Below are positions 1 through 5,744 of a stretch of 7,155 nucleotides of DNA, piece by piece. The notes under the pieces were generated by a model. It was given only the letters and a program-made list of their open reading frames with translations. It did no database searches and was not told where the DNA came from. The translations under genes were made by a program, and so were the position numbers. The stretch's first letter is position 1, and each line of letters begins with the position of its first letter. Origin of the DNA: Bacteroidales bacterium UBA5206 (GTDB taxonomy: Bacteria; Bacteroidota; Bacteroidia; Bacteroidales; Tenuifilaceae); assembly GCA_002412705.1 (NCBI GenBank), contig DHVO01000226.1, positions 1 through 7,155 on the forward strand, in the 5' to 3' direction.

Positions 1-2
1 AT

Positions 3-128
3 GGAACTTATTACAAGGACTGGTATGGCAATGTACCCTACTTGGTTTGTGGCGATAGTGAGGATCGAGAGATTGTTCTTGTTGATGTTTTTGAGGATAG
101 CTACAAGGTAACAGTTAGGAGGTTTTAA
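3..128 (+). CDS. C-terminal tail of an unidentified protein (5' truncated by window edge)
   Basis: Forty-one codons are open to a TAA at 126-128 in the frame starting at base 3. The tail reads GTYYKDWYGN, then VPYLVCGDSE, then a hydrophobic strand-like IVLVDVF, and ends KVTVRRF. Alternating hydrophobic residues suggest a beta-rich C-terminal domain. The other two frames are less protein-like: one stops early and the other gives a Leu/Arg-rich string. I do not recognise the family. The next gene starts 4 nt after the stop, and an AGGAGG (117-122) overlaps the last codons, so the two are probably cotranscribed. Confidence 0.6.
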   Translation, partial: GTYYKDWYGNVPYLVCGDSEDREIVLVDVFEDSYKVTVRRF

Positions 129-132
129 GCAT

Positions 133-807
133 ATGGATATTTCGAAAGTAAGAACCACTATACTTATTTGTGTTTTAGTACTAACCATGGCACAGGAGGT
201 GATGTGCTTGCCAGGTGATCCGCCAAAATCTAAAACAAAGGCTCTAATTGAGCGGCTTGGAAAACCACAGGAGATAGTGCTAAAGGATGACACGCTTGTT
301 ATAAAGCCCCATTGGTTTGTCCCAACGCACTACCGTGCACAGCTGGCTGGTAGTATCGGGTTTTTCTCGGTGGGAGCAGGATATCAGCTAAAGTATGGCT
401 ATCAGCCCACGCTGATGTACGGATTTTTGAATAAAACCTTTGGAAATAGTAGTGTTACCGTGCATACCATATCGCTTAAAAATGCTTTTGTTATAGGAAA
501 AAAGCCGTTGTTTGGATATTTGTATCCTCGTGCAGGCATATCTGTGAACTGGGGGAATACCAACAACACTTTCGATAAGCTGCCACCTCATTATCCTCAG
601 AAGTACTATTTCCAGAATAAGGTTCATTTGTCTCCCTTTTGGGGTGGAGAATTTTTAGTGCCTGTAGGAAAGGATAATAGCACTCGTATAGGGTGTTACT
701 TTGAGTTCTCAACCCTCGACGCGTATATTCTTGAATGTGTAAGAACTAATTATGTAACCATTTGGGATATTTGGAGCCTAGGTTTTGGCATTAGCGTTTT
801 TTTGTAA
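133..807 (+). CDS. Hypothetical exported protein, probable small outer-membrane beta-barrel
   Basis: This 224-residue protein has an N-terminal signal peptide: a basic start, then hydrophobic TILICVLVLTMA. A likely cleavage is after TMA, leaving Gln at +1 as is common in Bacteroidetes exported proteins. From about residue 65 to the end the chain is rich in aromatic/glycine stretches with alternating hydrophobicity (AQLAGSIGFFSVGAGYQL, YGYQPTLMYGFL, FWGGEFLVPVG, WSLGFGISVFL). This fits amphipathic beta-strands, and the C-terminus ends in an aromatic-hydrophobic strand like a barrel-assembly signal. About eight strands would fit the length. The start is supported by AGGAGG ending 10 nt upstream, although Shine-Dalgarno use is uncommon in this phylum. 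I see no enzymatic motif, and the specific family is not recognised. The barrel call is inferred from pattern only. Confidence 0.72.
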   Translation: MDISKVRTTILICVLVLTMAQEVMCLPGDPPKSKTKALIERLGKPQEIVLKDDTLVIKPHWFVPTHYRAQLAGSIGFFSVGAGYQLKYGYQPTLMYGFLNKTFGNSSVTVHTISLKNAFVIGKKPLFGYLYPRAGISVNWGNTNNTFDKLPPHYPQKYYFQNKVHLSPFWGGEFLVPVGKDNSTRIGCYFEFSTLDAYILECVRTNYVTIWDIWSLGFGISVFL

Positions 808-839
808 GAGGGTTCTGGTATCAATGGTGTGAGTACCTA

Positions 840-873
840 AAACAAAAAGGCCAACCCATAAGGATTAGCCTTT
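840..873 (-). terminator. Rho-independent terminator of the tRNA-Arg gene
   Basis: Read on the minus strand, a 12-bp stem (arms 862-873 and 846-857, two G-T wobbles) closes a 4-nt loop (858-861). It is followed at once by a T-rich run ending around 840. It starts 5 nt past the tRNA 3' end. In the plus direction the stem is followed by only TTT, so it would be a weak terminator for the upstream barrel gene. Confidence 0.8.
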
Positions 874-878
874 GCCTG

Positions 879-952
879 TGACCCCGGAGGGATTCAAACC
901 CCCGACTTTCAGAACCGGAATCTGACGTTCTATTCAGCTGAACTACGGGGCC
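879..952 (-). tRNA. tRNA-Arg, anticodon CCG
   Basis: The 74-nt cloverleaf folds fully on the minus strand. The acceptor is GGCCCCG/CGGGGTC (one G-T pair), the D stem GTTC/GAAC, and the anticodon stem TCAGA/TCTGA around loop TTCCGGT, giving anticodon CCG (reads CGG, arginine). The variable loop is AAGTC, the T stem GGGGG/CCCTC, and the discriminator A. CCA is not encoded; the next bases are CAG, as is usual in Bacteroidetes. The D loop reads AGCTGAATA and the T loop TTTGAAT. The residues at positions 19 and 56 are therefore A and T instead of the expected G and C (see findings). G18, T55, and the G15-C48 pair are kept. All stems are intact, so it is probably functional. Confidence 0.97.
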
Positions 953-965
953 CCGATTAGGTGCG

Positions 966-996
966 CAAAGGTAGCATCATCAACTTATAATTACAA
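966..996 (-). promoter_or_regulatory. Bacteroidetes-type promoter for tRNA-Arg
   Basis: On the minus strand there is an exact TAnnTTTG -7 element (TACCTTTG, 973-966). It is preceded 20 nt upstream by TTG (996-994), which matches the published Bacteroidetes sigma-ABfr consensus of TTG and TAnnTTTG elements. Transcription would start near 959-960, just before the mature tRNA 5' end at 952. Confidence 0.8.
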
Positions 997-1170
997 TAGC
1001 CATTAAAAAATATGTTATGCGCAATAGCCAATGTATTTACATTAAAAAAGCGGACGATTATTCTAAAGCCAGCATCCAAAATGCTACTTTAGTATTAAAT
1101 CTGGGCCATGCCGTTGGTGTGTAGTGAACATTGCATTGGCTTTTTTTTGTGCCTTATTAATCTGTTATTT

Positions 1171-2667
1171 ATGAAGATATATTGTTGGTTAATCTGTTTA
1201 ATACCCTTTTTATGCATCTCCAACTCTTCTATCGGTCAGGTTGTTTTGTCGCAACGGGAGGTTGAGCAAAAGGTGAATGTCGATCGTGTTATGCGAAATG
1301 TTAACGTGCTATCGTCTGATTCGTTAATGGGGCGCAGTCTCAATAACGAAGGGCATACCAAGGCTGCAAGTTTCATAGCATCGGAACTCAAACTAATGGG
1401 AGTTACCCCTATTAGCAATAATTACCTTCAGGCAGTTCCTCTTGTGCGAACATATTGGAACGAGGTGTATTTAAAAACCAATAGCTACACGTTAACCAAT
1501 TTTGATGGTATAATATATAATGGCAATCCAATTGATGAGCCAGTATCAAAAAAGTTGGTTTTTAGAGGGCATGTAAGCCCCGATTCTTTGGAGCTAACAG
1601 GCATGTCGGACTGTATTGTTGTGCTCTTTATTGATAACCTTTGGAAGGATGTGAACTTTCTTAGGAGCATTAAAAAGAGCGATGCGTATGGTTTCATCTT
1701 TGTGAATCCGTTCAACCAGAAGCAGTACTATAGCCTAGAACGGCAGCTGAAGGAACACTATACCAGAAGGCGTGTGCATCCTCGGTTTAGGGTTGATGAC
1801 GATGCTTACAATATGGTTTCTAAACTTGCAGGTACTACAGATATTTATCTGGATGTTCCCAGATTTATGATGCCTATTGATAAGCTGGCAAAGCTATTTG
1901 GTGTGAGCGAGCGGAAGTTGATGAAGGCATCGGAGAGTGCCAATTTCTCAGACATTCCCATGCCTACAGTTATGCTACGTAGCCAAAGGGTTGTTGAACC
2001 CCTGGAAACAAGTAATGTTATAGGCGTTATTCCTAGTGCTACAACTGGTAAAAGGGCTATTGTTGTTAGCGCTCATTACGATCATTTGGGTAATGCTGGT
2101 GCGCTATACGCAGGTGCCGACGATAATGCCTCTGGGGTTGCTGTTGTGCTGGAGCTGGCTAGGCTACTAAAGCAAATAGGCTATACGCCTAAACACGATA
2201 TTGTTTTCTCCTTTTTTGGTGCCGAGGAGCTGGGGATGCTGGGCTCTATGGCTTTTGTGAACTATAGAAAGCAGATTTCGGACTCAATTGTGGCAAACAT
2301 CAATGTTGACATGATTGGGCGCGTGGATAGCCTACATACAAAAAGGAATGGGTACTTATACCTTTTGGGGGCAGGTAAGTATAGTGTACTGGGAGATGCC
2401 TTTTCTCTGGCAGATTCACTGACTACCGATATAGCCATTGATTATTCCCTTGATAACCCCAACGATATCTTTGGTATGTTTAATTTGAGCGATCAGCGCT
2501 CTTTTACCGCAAAGAGTATCCCTGCCGTTATGGTAACCTCTGGGCTTCATAACGATTACCATACACCAAGAGACACGCCTAACAGATTAGATTACAATCA
2601 GATTAAACAAAGGGTTGTTCTGCTGCTTAACGCCATTGTTATAGCCGACAAAGAGTATCTACAGTAA
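1171..2667 (+). CDS. Exported M28-family zinc aminopeptidase
   Basis: This is a secreted or periplasmic metallopeptidase that probably removes N-terminal residues from peptides using two metal ions. An in-frame ATG lies upstream at 1108, but starting at 1171 gives a 498-residue protein beginning with a clean signal peptide (MKIYCWLICLIPFLCISNSS). Likely cleavage is after SSIG, before Gln. Numbered from 1171, the M28 metal site is complete: His302 and Asp304 in SAHYDHLG, the Asp317-Asp318 pair in GADDNASG (bridging ligand by family pattern), catalytic Glu352 and ligand Glu353 in GAEELG, Asp380 in NVDMIGR, and His464 in NDYHTPRDTP. The region from roughly residue 80 to 250, before the catalytic core, has a PA-like look (strand-rich, DCIVVLFIDN, AYGFIFVNPF); that part is inferred. 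No Shine-Dalgarno is visible. The gene stands alone, with non-coding DNA on both sides. Substrate preference cannot be read from the sequence. Confidence 0.93.
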   Translation: MKIYCWLICLIPFLCISNSSIGQVVLSQREVEQKVNVDRVMRNVNVLSSDSLMGRSLNNEGHTKAASFIASELKLMGVTPISNNYLQAVPLVRTYWNEVYLKTNSYTLTNFDGIIYNGNPIDEPVSKKLVFRGHVSPDSLELTGMSDCIVVLFIDNLWKDVNFLRSIKKSDAYGFIFVNPFNQKQYYSLERQLKEHYTRRRVHPRFRVDDDAYNMVSKLAGTTDIYLDVPRFMMPIDKLAKLFGVSERKLMKASESANFSDIPMPTVMLRSQRVVEPLETSNVIGVIPSATTGKRAIVVSAHYDHLGNAGALYAGADDNASGVAVVLELARLLKQIGYTPKHDIVFSFFGAEELGMLGSMAFVNYRKQISDSIVANINVDMIGRVDSLHTKRNGYLYLLGAGKYSVLGDAFSLADSLTTDIAIDYSLDNPNDIFGMFNLSDQRSFTAKSIPAVMVTSGLHNDYHTPRDTPNRLDYNQIKQRVVLLLNAIVIADKEYLQ

Positions 2668-2867
2668 GCTTTTACGAACTCACGGTTTTCTTCTTGCCAA
2701 GAGCATGAGGGTGTTACAATTGTGCATTCGTCAAAAAACAGTGGTTGAGCTATCTGATCCAAGTGCTTTAAGGTCACCTTTCTGTTGTAATCCTCCTTTT
2801 ATTAACGGGATTGCGAAAGGTTGAGTTTATAGAACATATCTTTAAATCTACCCCCAAAGCGCAATGG
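2668..2867. other. Gene-free stretch downstream of the peptidase
   Basis: No convincing gene, terminator hairpin or repeat is visible. The minus strand has two short protein-like stretches in one frame, separated by tandem TAA stops. One ends ...KLNLSQSR near 2808. The other is a 59-codon frame from a GTG at 2777 that runs antisense into the peptidase gene. They may be chance or remnants of a decayed gene. Confidence 0.4.
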
Positions 2868-2909
2868 TGATATATATCATCGAACTGGTTCGCTGACACG
2901 GTGTGTCAG
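2868..2909. repeat. Three contiguous inverted repeats
   Basis: Three dyads lie almost end to end. TGATATATATCA (2868-2879) is a perfect 12-bp palindrome. CGAAC-TG-GTTCG (2881-2892) has 5-bp arms. CTGACAC-GGT-GTGTCAG (2893-2909) has 7-bp arms with a 3-nt loop. The last covers the GTG start (2903) of the small frame that follows. They could be operator half-sites, a recombination site or RNA hairpins; the sequence does not say which. Confidence 0.75.
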
Positions 2910-3157
2910 TGAAAGGTTTGGGTATTGATGATAAGGGGCAATTGATTGGCGAAAAGGCAATTGAAAATCAATATACTGTAGATGTATTTAAAAAAACAAT
3001 AGGTAAAAACCCTAATTTCCTGCTGAGTGAAGCCATTGAACAGCTGTACTTAAAAACACATTATTTTTTATTGAAAATTTCCAATTGTTTAATTACTTGG
3101 CAGAAGTTATTCGTCAAAAAACCTACGCCAGCATTGGTGTTTAGAAAAGGTGATTAA
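2903..3157 (+). pseudogene. Small unrecognised reading frame, possibly frameshifted
   Basis: The frame opens at GTG (2903; a second GTG at 2909) and would give 84 residues. The first half looks like a genuine protein (GLGIDDKGQLIGEKAIENQY, then a lysine-rich helix VFKKTIGKNP and LLSEAIEQLYLKTHYF). After about residue 54 the zero frame becomes less natural. The -1 frame from the T6 run (3064-3069) reads well: FIENFQLFNYLAEVIRQKTY, ending at TAG 3142-3144. The switch point is T TTT TTA (3064-3070) in the phase needed for -1 slippage. It is therefore either a one-base deletion in a decayed gene or a frameshift-expressed product of about 80 residues. No family is recognised. The only possible start codons are GTGs inside a hairpin, which weakens the case for an active gene. 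Confidence 0.35.
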
Positions 3158-3228
3158 TGAATAAAAGCACTTTGTATAAGTGGGCATCCAGCAGTAACGC
3201 TCACAAACCGATGATCGAAAAATTATAA
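3157..3228 (+). CDS. Possible 23-residue small ORF or gene remnant
   Basis: An ATG overlaps the TAA of the preceding frame (TAATG, 3155-3159) and opens a short peptide: MNKSTLYKWASSSNAHKPMI followed by EKL. After one TAA the same frame continues QGIAKIVLAL and ends with a TGA overlapping the chemoreceptor ATG. The TLYKWASS segment is protein-like, so this may be debris of a longer gene. No family is recognised, and it may not be translated. Confidence 0.18.
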   Translation: MNKSTLYKWASSSNAHKPMIEKL

Positions 3229-3257
3229 CAGGGTATCGCTAAAATTGTTTTGGCTTT

Positions 3258-5126
3258 ATGAAAAGAAAGTCTATTGTTAGAAAGTTTGCTTGGACCATTG
3301 GTTCGCTAACTACAATACTTATTGTAGGCCTAATTGCCTACACGGCAGTAACCAACCTTGCCATGATGGGAAGTACCATCAAGATGTATGTAATGGAGGT
3401 TTGCAAAAGCAATGGCGGAAAGCTAAGGGTGGAGATGGAAGAGGCCTTTGATAAAACCACTACGCTTGCTTCCGTTATTCAAGCTGCCCAGTCAACCGAC
3501 AACCAGTTTAACATTAACCGCGAAGCGGTTTTATCTCTACTTGGCGATAAGCATCTAGTTAACGGGAATACCGATAATGTTTTTACTATTTGGGAACCCA
3601 ATGCTTTTGATGGTCGCGATCGGTTTTATACAAATAGGCTGGGAAGCGATGCCAAAGGTCGTTTTGCTGCGGTAATAAACAAGGATGGTGTTGAGACTAT
3701 AAATAACCTAGAAGAATCGGCGCTAAACGAGTTCTATGCAGCAACCCGCGCATCGGGAAAAGCCACTTTATCTAACCCTGTATTTGGTGGGGGTAAGGTA
3801 TCAACCTATATCTCTGCTCCTGTAAAGAAAAACGAGACTTTCCTTGGTGTTGTTGCCACGCAGTTTAACCTTGAGGTTATTCAGAAAATGGTTGAGGGCA
3901 CCGATGTATTCAACGGAGTAGGTGTTATTACAATTGTTTCCAACGATGGGATGATTGTTGCCAATTCCAAGGATAGGAGCCTAATAGGCAAGAGTGTAGG
4001 CGAGATAGTGCCCGATTACGACCTACATATGAAGTACCTAAGAAGTGGCGAAGAAACCATGTGGGACGATGGCACAACAGGCTTCATCATTTCACCCCTT
4101 TACGTTGGAACAAGTAAGGAGCCTTGGCAGGTTTTTATTACAGGGCCAGTAATGGCGCTAATGGTTGATGCCCTAAATCAGCTTAAAATGCAGGCCATTA
4201 TAGGATTTGTGCTTGTAATTTTGGTAATTCTGGTTGTGGTGTACTTTGTGCGTAGCGCCTTTAAACCATTAATGGTGCTTAACGAGGTAAGCACACATAT
4301 TGCAAGTGGCGATCTATCTAAAAAGATTGATATTGTTCGCGACGACGAAATAGGACAGGTTGCCCAAACCTTTAACGATATGGCCGATAGGTTGAATGAG
4401 ATAATGTGGGTGGTGAGAGAGAATACCTTCAGCATAAATTCGGCCAGTCAGGAGCTTAGCTCCATTGCGCAGCAGCTTTCTCAGGGCGTATCGGAGCAGG
4501 CATCGTCAACAGAGGAGGTGTCCAGCTCAATGGAAGAGATGGCGGCAAATATTCAGCAGAATACCGACAATGCGCTTCAAACCGAGAAGATTGCTAATAA
4601 AACGGAGGAAGGTATTGTTAAGGTTGCCGATGCTTCGCAAAAGAGTCTCGACTCGGTTAGGAACATAGCCGATAGCATAAAAATTATAAGCGAGATAGCT
4701 TTCCAAACCAATATTCTGGCCCTTAATGCTGCCGTGGAGGCAGCAAGAGCAGGTGAGGCAGGCCGTGGATTTGCTGTTGTTGCTGCCGAAGTTAGGAAGT
4801 TGGCAGAGCGTAGCCGCGTAGCAGCAGTTCACATCGAGCAAACATCTAAAACTAGCGTTGATAACACCGAGCAGGCAGGTGCACTGCTTCAGGCAATTCT
4901 CCCTGAGATAAAGAGAACTGTGCAGCTTGTTCAGGAGATTGCAGCCGCTAGTTATGAGCAAAACGGAGGTACGAATCAAATAAATAGTGCAATTCAGCAG
5001 CTAAATCAGGTTACCCAACAGGCAGCATCTGTGGCCGAGACTGTTTCGTCTAGTGCCGAGGAGCTTTCTGGAAAGGTAAAAGCACTTGAGGATACTGTTT
5101 CGTACTTCAAGTTAAGGCAAAAGTAA
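3258..5126 (+). CDS. Methyl-accepting chemotaxis protein (dCache-HAMP-MA)
   Basis: This 622-residue transmembrane chemoreceptor would signal to CheA/CheW in polar or membrane arrays. A basic N-terminus (MKRKSIVRK) leads into TM1 at about 12-31. The periplasmic region, about 32-311, has a double-Cache look, with WEPNAFDG and a GRF segment typical of MCP dCache_1 sensors, then VSTYISAPV and a second lobe with TIVSNDGMIVAN. TM2 is at about 313-331 and HAMP at about 332-384 (conserved Pro337, DDEIGQV). The cytoplasmic coiled coil has its signalling tip around residues 481-519, including IAFQTNILALNAAVEAARAG and GRGFAVVAAEVRKLAERS. The two coiled-coil arms are of similar length (about 115 residues), so the hairpin is complete. 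The C-terminus ends in YFKLRQK with no CheR/CheB-tethering pentapeptide. No other chemotaxis gene is in view. The ligand is probably a small polar molecule, but the canonical amino-acid-binding motif is not obvious. Confidence 0.95.
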   Translation: MKRKSIVRKFAWTIGSLTTILIVGLIAYTAVTNLAMMGSTIKMYVMEVCKSNGGKLRVEMEEAFDKTTTLASVIQAAQSTDNQFNINREAVLSLLGDKHLVNGNTDNVFTIWEPNAFDGRDRFYTNRLGSDAKGRFAAVINKDGVETINNLEESALNEFYAATRASGKATLSNPVFGGGKVSTYISAPVKKNETFLGVVATQFNLEVIQKMVEGTDVFNGVGVITIVSNDGMIVANSKDRSLIGKSVGEIVPDYDLHMKYLRSGEETMWDDGTTGFIISPLYVGTSKEPWQVFITGPVMALMVDALNQLKMQAIIGFVLVILVILVVVYFVRSAFKPLMVLNEVSTHIASGDLSKKIDIVRDDEIGQVAQTFNDMADRLNEIMWVVRENTFSINSASQELSSIAQQLSQGVSEQASSTEEVSSSMEEMAANIQQNTDNALQTEKIANKTEEGIVKVADASQKSLDSVRNIADSIKIISEIAFQTNILALNAAVEAARAGEAGRGFAVVAAEVRKLAERSRVAAVHIEQTSKTSVDNTEQAGALLQAILPEIKRTVQLVQEIAAASYEQNGGTNQINSAIQQLNQVTQQAASVAETVSSSAEELSGKVKALEDTVSYFKLRQK

Positions 5127-5137
5127 CCAACAACTTA

Positions 5138-5216
5138 GGTTGGCTAAACGAATCGTTTTGCCCCATGTTGCAAACCCTATGTGGCAGAGGGGTAAGACGA
5201 TTCGGCTAGCCCAACC
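5138..5216. repeat. 27-bp imperfect inverted repeat after the chemoreceptor gene
   Basis: Arms 5138-5164 and 5189-5216 pair over 25 positions, counting two G-T wobbles. They have one 2x2 mismatch (5147-5148 against 5205-5206) and one bulged C (5210), with a 24-nt loop between. It begins 11 nt after the MCP stop codon. No T tract follows, so it is not a standard Rho-independent terminator. It could protect the mRNA 3' end, form part of a structured RNA, or be a dispersed palindromic repeat. Confidence 0.85.
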
Positions 5217-5371
5217 CGATTTATCCGGCAGATACGATGCTTGTCCCCAAACGTTGTGGGAGGGCATATACAAAATCGAAATAAAGTATTTACACGCTCT
5301 TTTTAAGTAATGCAAACTATAACATCTTGTAAGTAAACAAGGTGATTGTGAAACAATAAAGTCAAACAACC

Positions 5372-5383
5372 AACAACCCTAAA
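5372..5383 (+). repeat. Direct repeat, copy 1 (AACAACCCTAAA)
   Basis: This is a 12-base exact match to 5723-5734, which lies just before the ketosynthase start. The two copies bracket about 340 nt of hairpin-rich DNA. It could be a duplicated leader motif or the flank of an inserted element. Confidence 0.5.
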
Positions 5384-5489
5384 ATAGAAAGATTGGGGTG
5401 TGATGCATCGGCTATTCCAATCCCGGGAGAGTAGCACGTTGAGTCAGCCCCTGGCATGCCAAAGCGAACGAGAGGAGTAAGGCTGTAGC

Positions 5490-5570
5490 GATTTGATAGC
5501 TGCTAAGGTATTGGTTAGGCTTGTACACGTGAACATCCTAACCAAATCCAAACGATAGCAAAATCGCTAA
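5490..5570. repeat. Nested long hairpin in the ketosynthase upstream region
   Basis: The outer stem TAGCGATTT/AAATCGCTA (9 bp) and inner stem TTGGTTAGG (5511-5519)/CCTAACCAA (5537-5545) (9 bp) are separated by a large internal loop with unpaired purine-rich strands. A 17-nt apical loop contains CACGTG. The shape, a long rod with a central bubble, is typical of a structured RNA. I cannot match the sequence to a known family. Confidence 0.7.
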
Positions 5571-5693
5571 CCCACTTGTAAGGGCTCTTTTATCCTTTAT
5601 TCCTTTTGTAAGACTTCTTGGAGTGCAAACCCAATCGGCATCTTTTTGCCGACAGCAATCGGTTTACCCTAACCGAACGCTAACCTAAAAGCG

Positions 5694-5718
5694 CAAGTAT
5701 CAGGTATTCTGATGCTTG
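5694..5718 (+). promoter_or_regulatory. Leader hairpin 26 nt before the ketosynthase start
   Basis: CAAGTATCAG (5694-5703) pairs with CTGATGCTTG (5709-5718) over 10 bp, including one G-T pair, around the loop GTATT. It sits in the likely 5' UTR and lacks a following T run. A role in translation or mRNA stability is more plausible than termination. Function is inferred from position only. Confidence 0.45.
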
Positions 5719-5722
5719 TATT

Positions 5723-5734
5723 AACAACCCTAAA
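5723..5734 (+). repeat. Direct repeat, copy 2 (AACAACCCTAAA)
   Basis: This is the second exact copy of the 12-mer at 5372-5383. It ends 10 nt before the ketosynthase ATG. Confidence 0.5.
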
Positions 5735-5744
5735 TTAATGTACA

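Larger units (their letters stand above)
5127..5744. other. 618-nt non-coding, hairpin-rich intergenic region
   Basis: No plausible coding frame is present on either strand; the one longer minus-strand frame runs through the large inverted repeat and has no protein character. Besides the structures listed separately, there are small hairpins at 5326-5341 (CTTGT/ACAAG) and 5344-5357 (ATTGT/ACAAT). Further stems are TCGGCA/TGCCGA and TCGGTT/AACCGA, in tandem between about 5635 and 5680. Perfect palindromes are GATGCATC (5402-5409), TCCCGGGA (5421-5428) and TGGCATGCCA (5452-5461). A weak promoter match, TTG-N20-TCTTTTTG (5618-5648, 7/8 with the key A missing), could serve the ketosynthase gene. 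Confidence 0.7.

Noticed and set aside
994..1049. Short direct repeats CAATAGCCA (994-1002, 1022-1030) with ATTAAAAAA nearby
   Set aside because: Only 9 bp each in A/T-rich DNA and just two copies; too weak to call a repeat array.
1085..1092. TACTTTAG as a -7 element for the peptidase gene
   Set aside because: One mismatch and no TTG at the right distance upstream.
1108..1170. Upstream in-frame ATG extending the peptidase by 21 residues
   Set aside because: The extension would bury the signal peptide behind a Cys-rich segment; the ATG at 1171 gives a normal export signal.
2598..2777. 59-residue minus-strand frame (GTG start) overlapping the peptidase 3' end
   Set aside because: It looks somewhat protein-like and has AAGGAGG upstream, but the spacing is long, half of it is antisense to a real gene and no family is recognised.
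4527..4979. 150-codon minus-strand frame inside the chemoreceptor gene
   Set aside because: It is antisense to the highly conserved MCP signalling domain, and its Cys/Leu-rich content is a codon-usage shadow.
5112..5369. 85-codon minus-strand frame across the intergenic after the chemoreceptor
   Set aside because: It runs through both arms of the large inverted repeat, has an odd Cys/Trp/Leu composition and no recognisable motif.
5601..5608. TCCTTTTG with TTG 22 nt upstream as a promoter for the ketosynthase
   Set aside because: It lacks the key A of TAnnTTTG and competes with an equally weak match at 5641-5648; neither is strong enough to annotate.
5327..5612. Three copies of TTGTAAG (5327, 5576, 5606)
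   Set aside because: Seven-base words with irregular spacing; could be chance.
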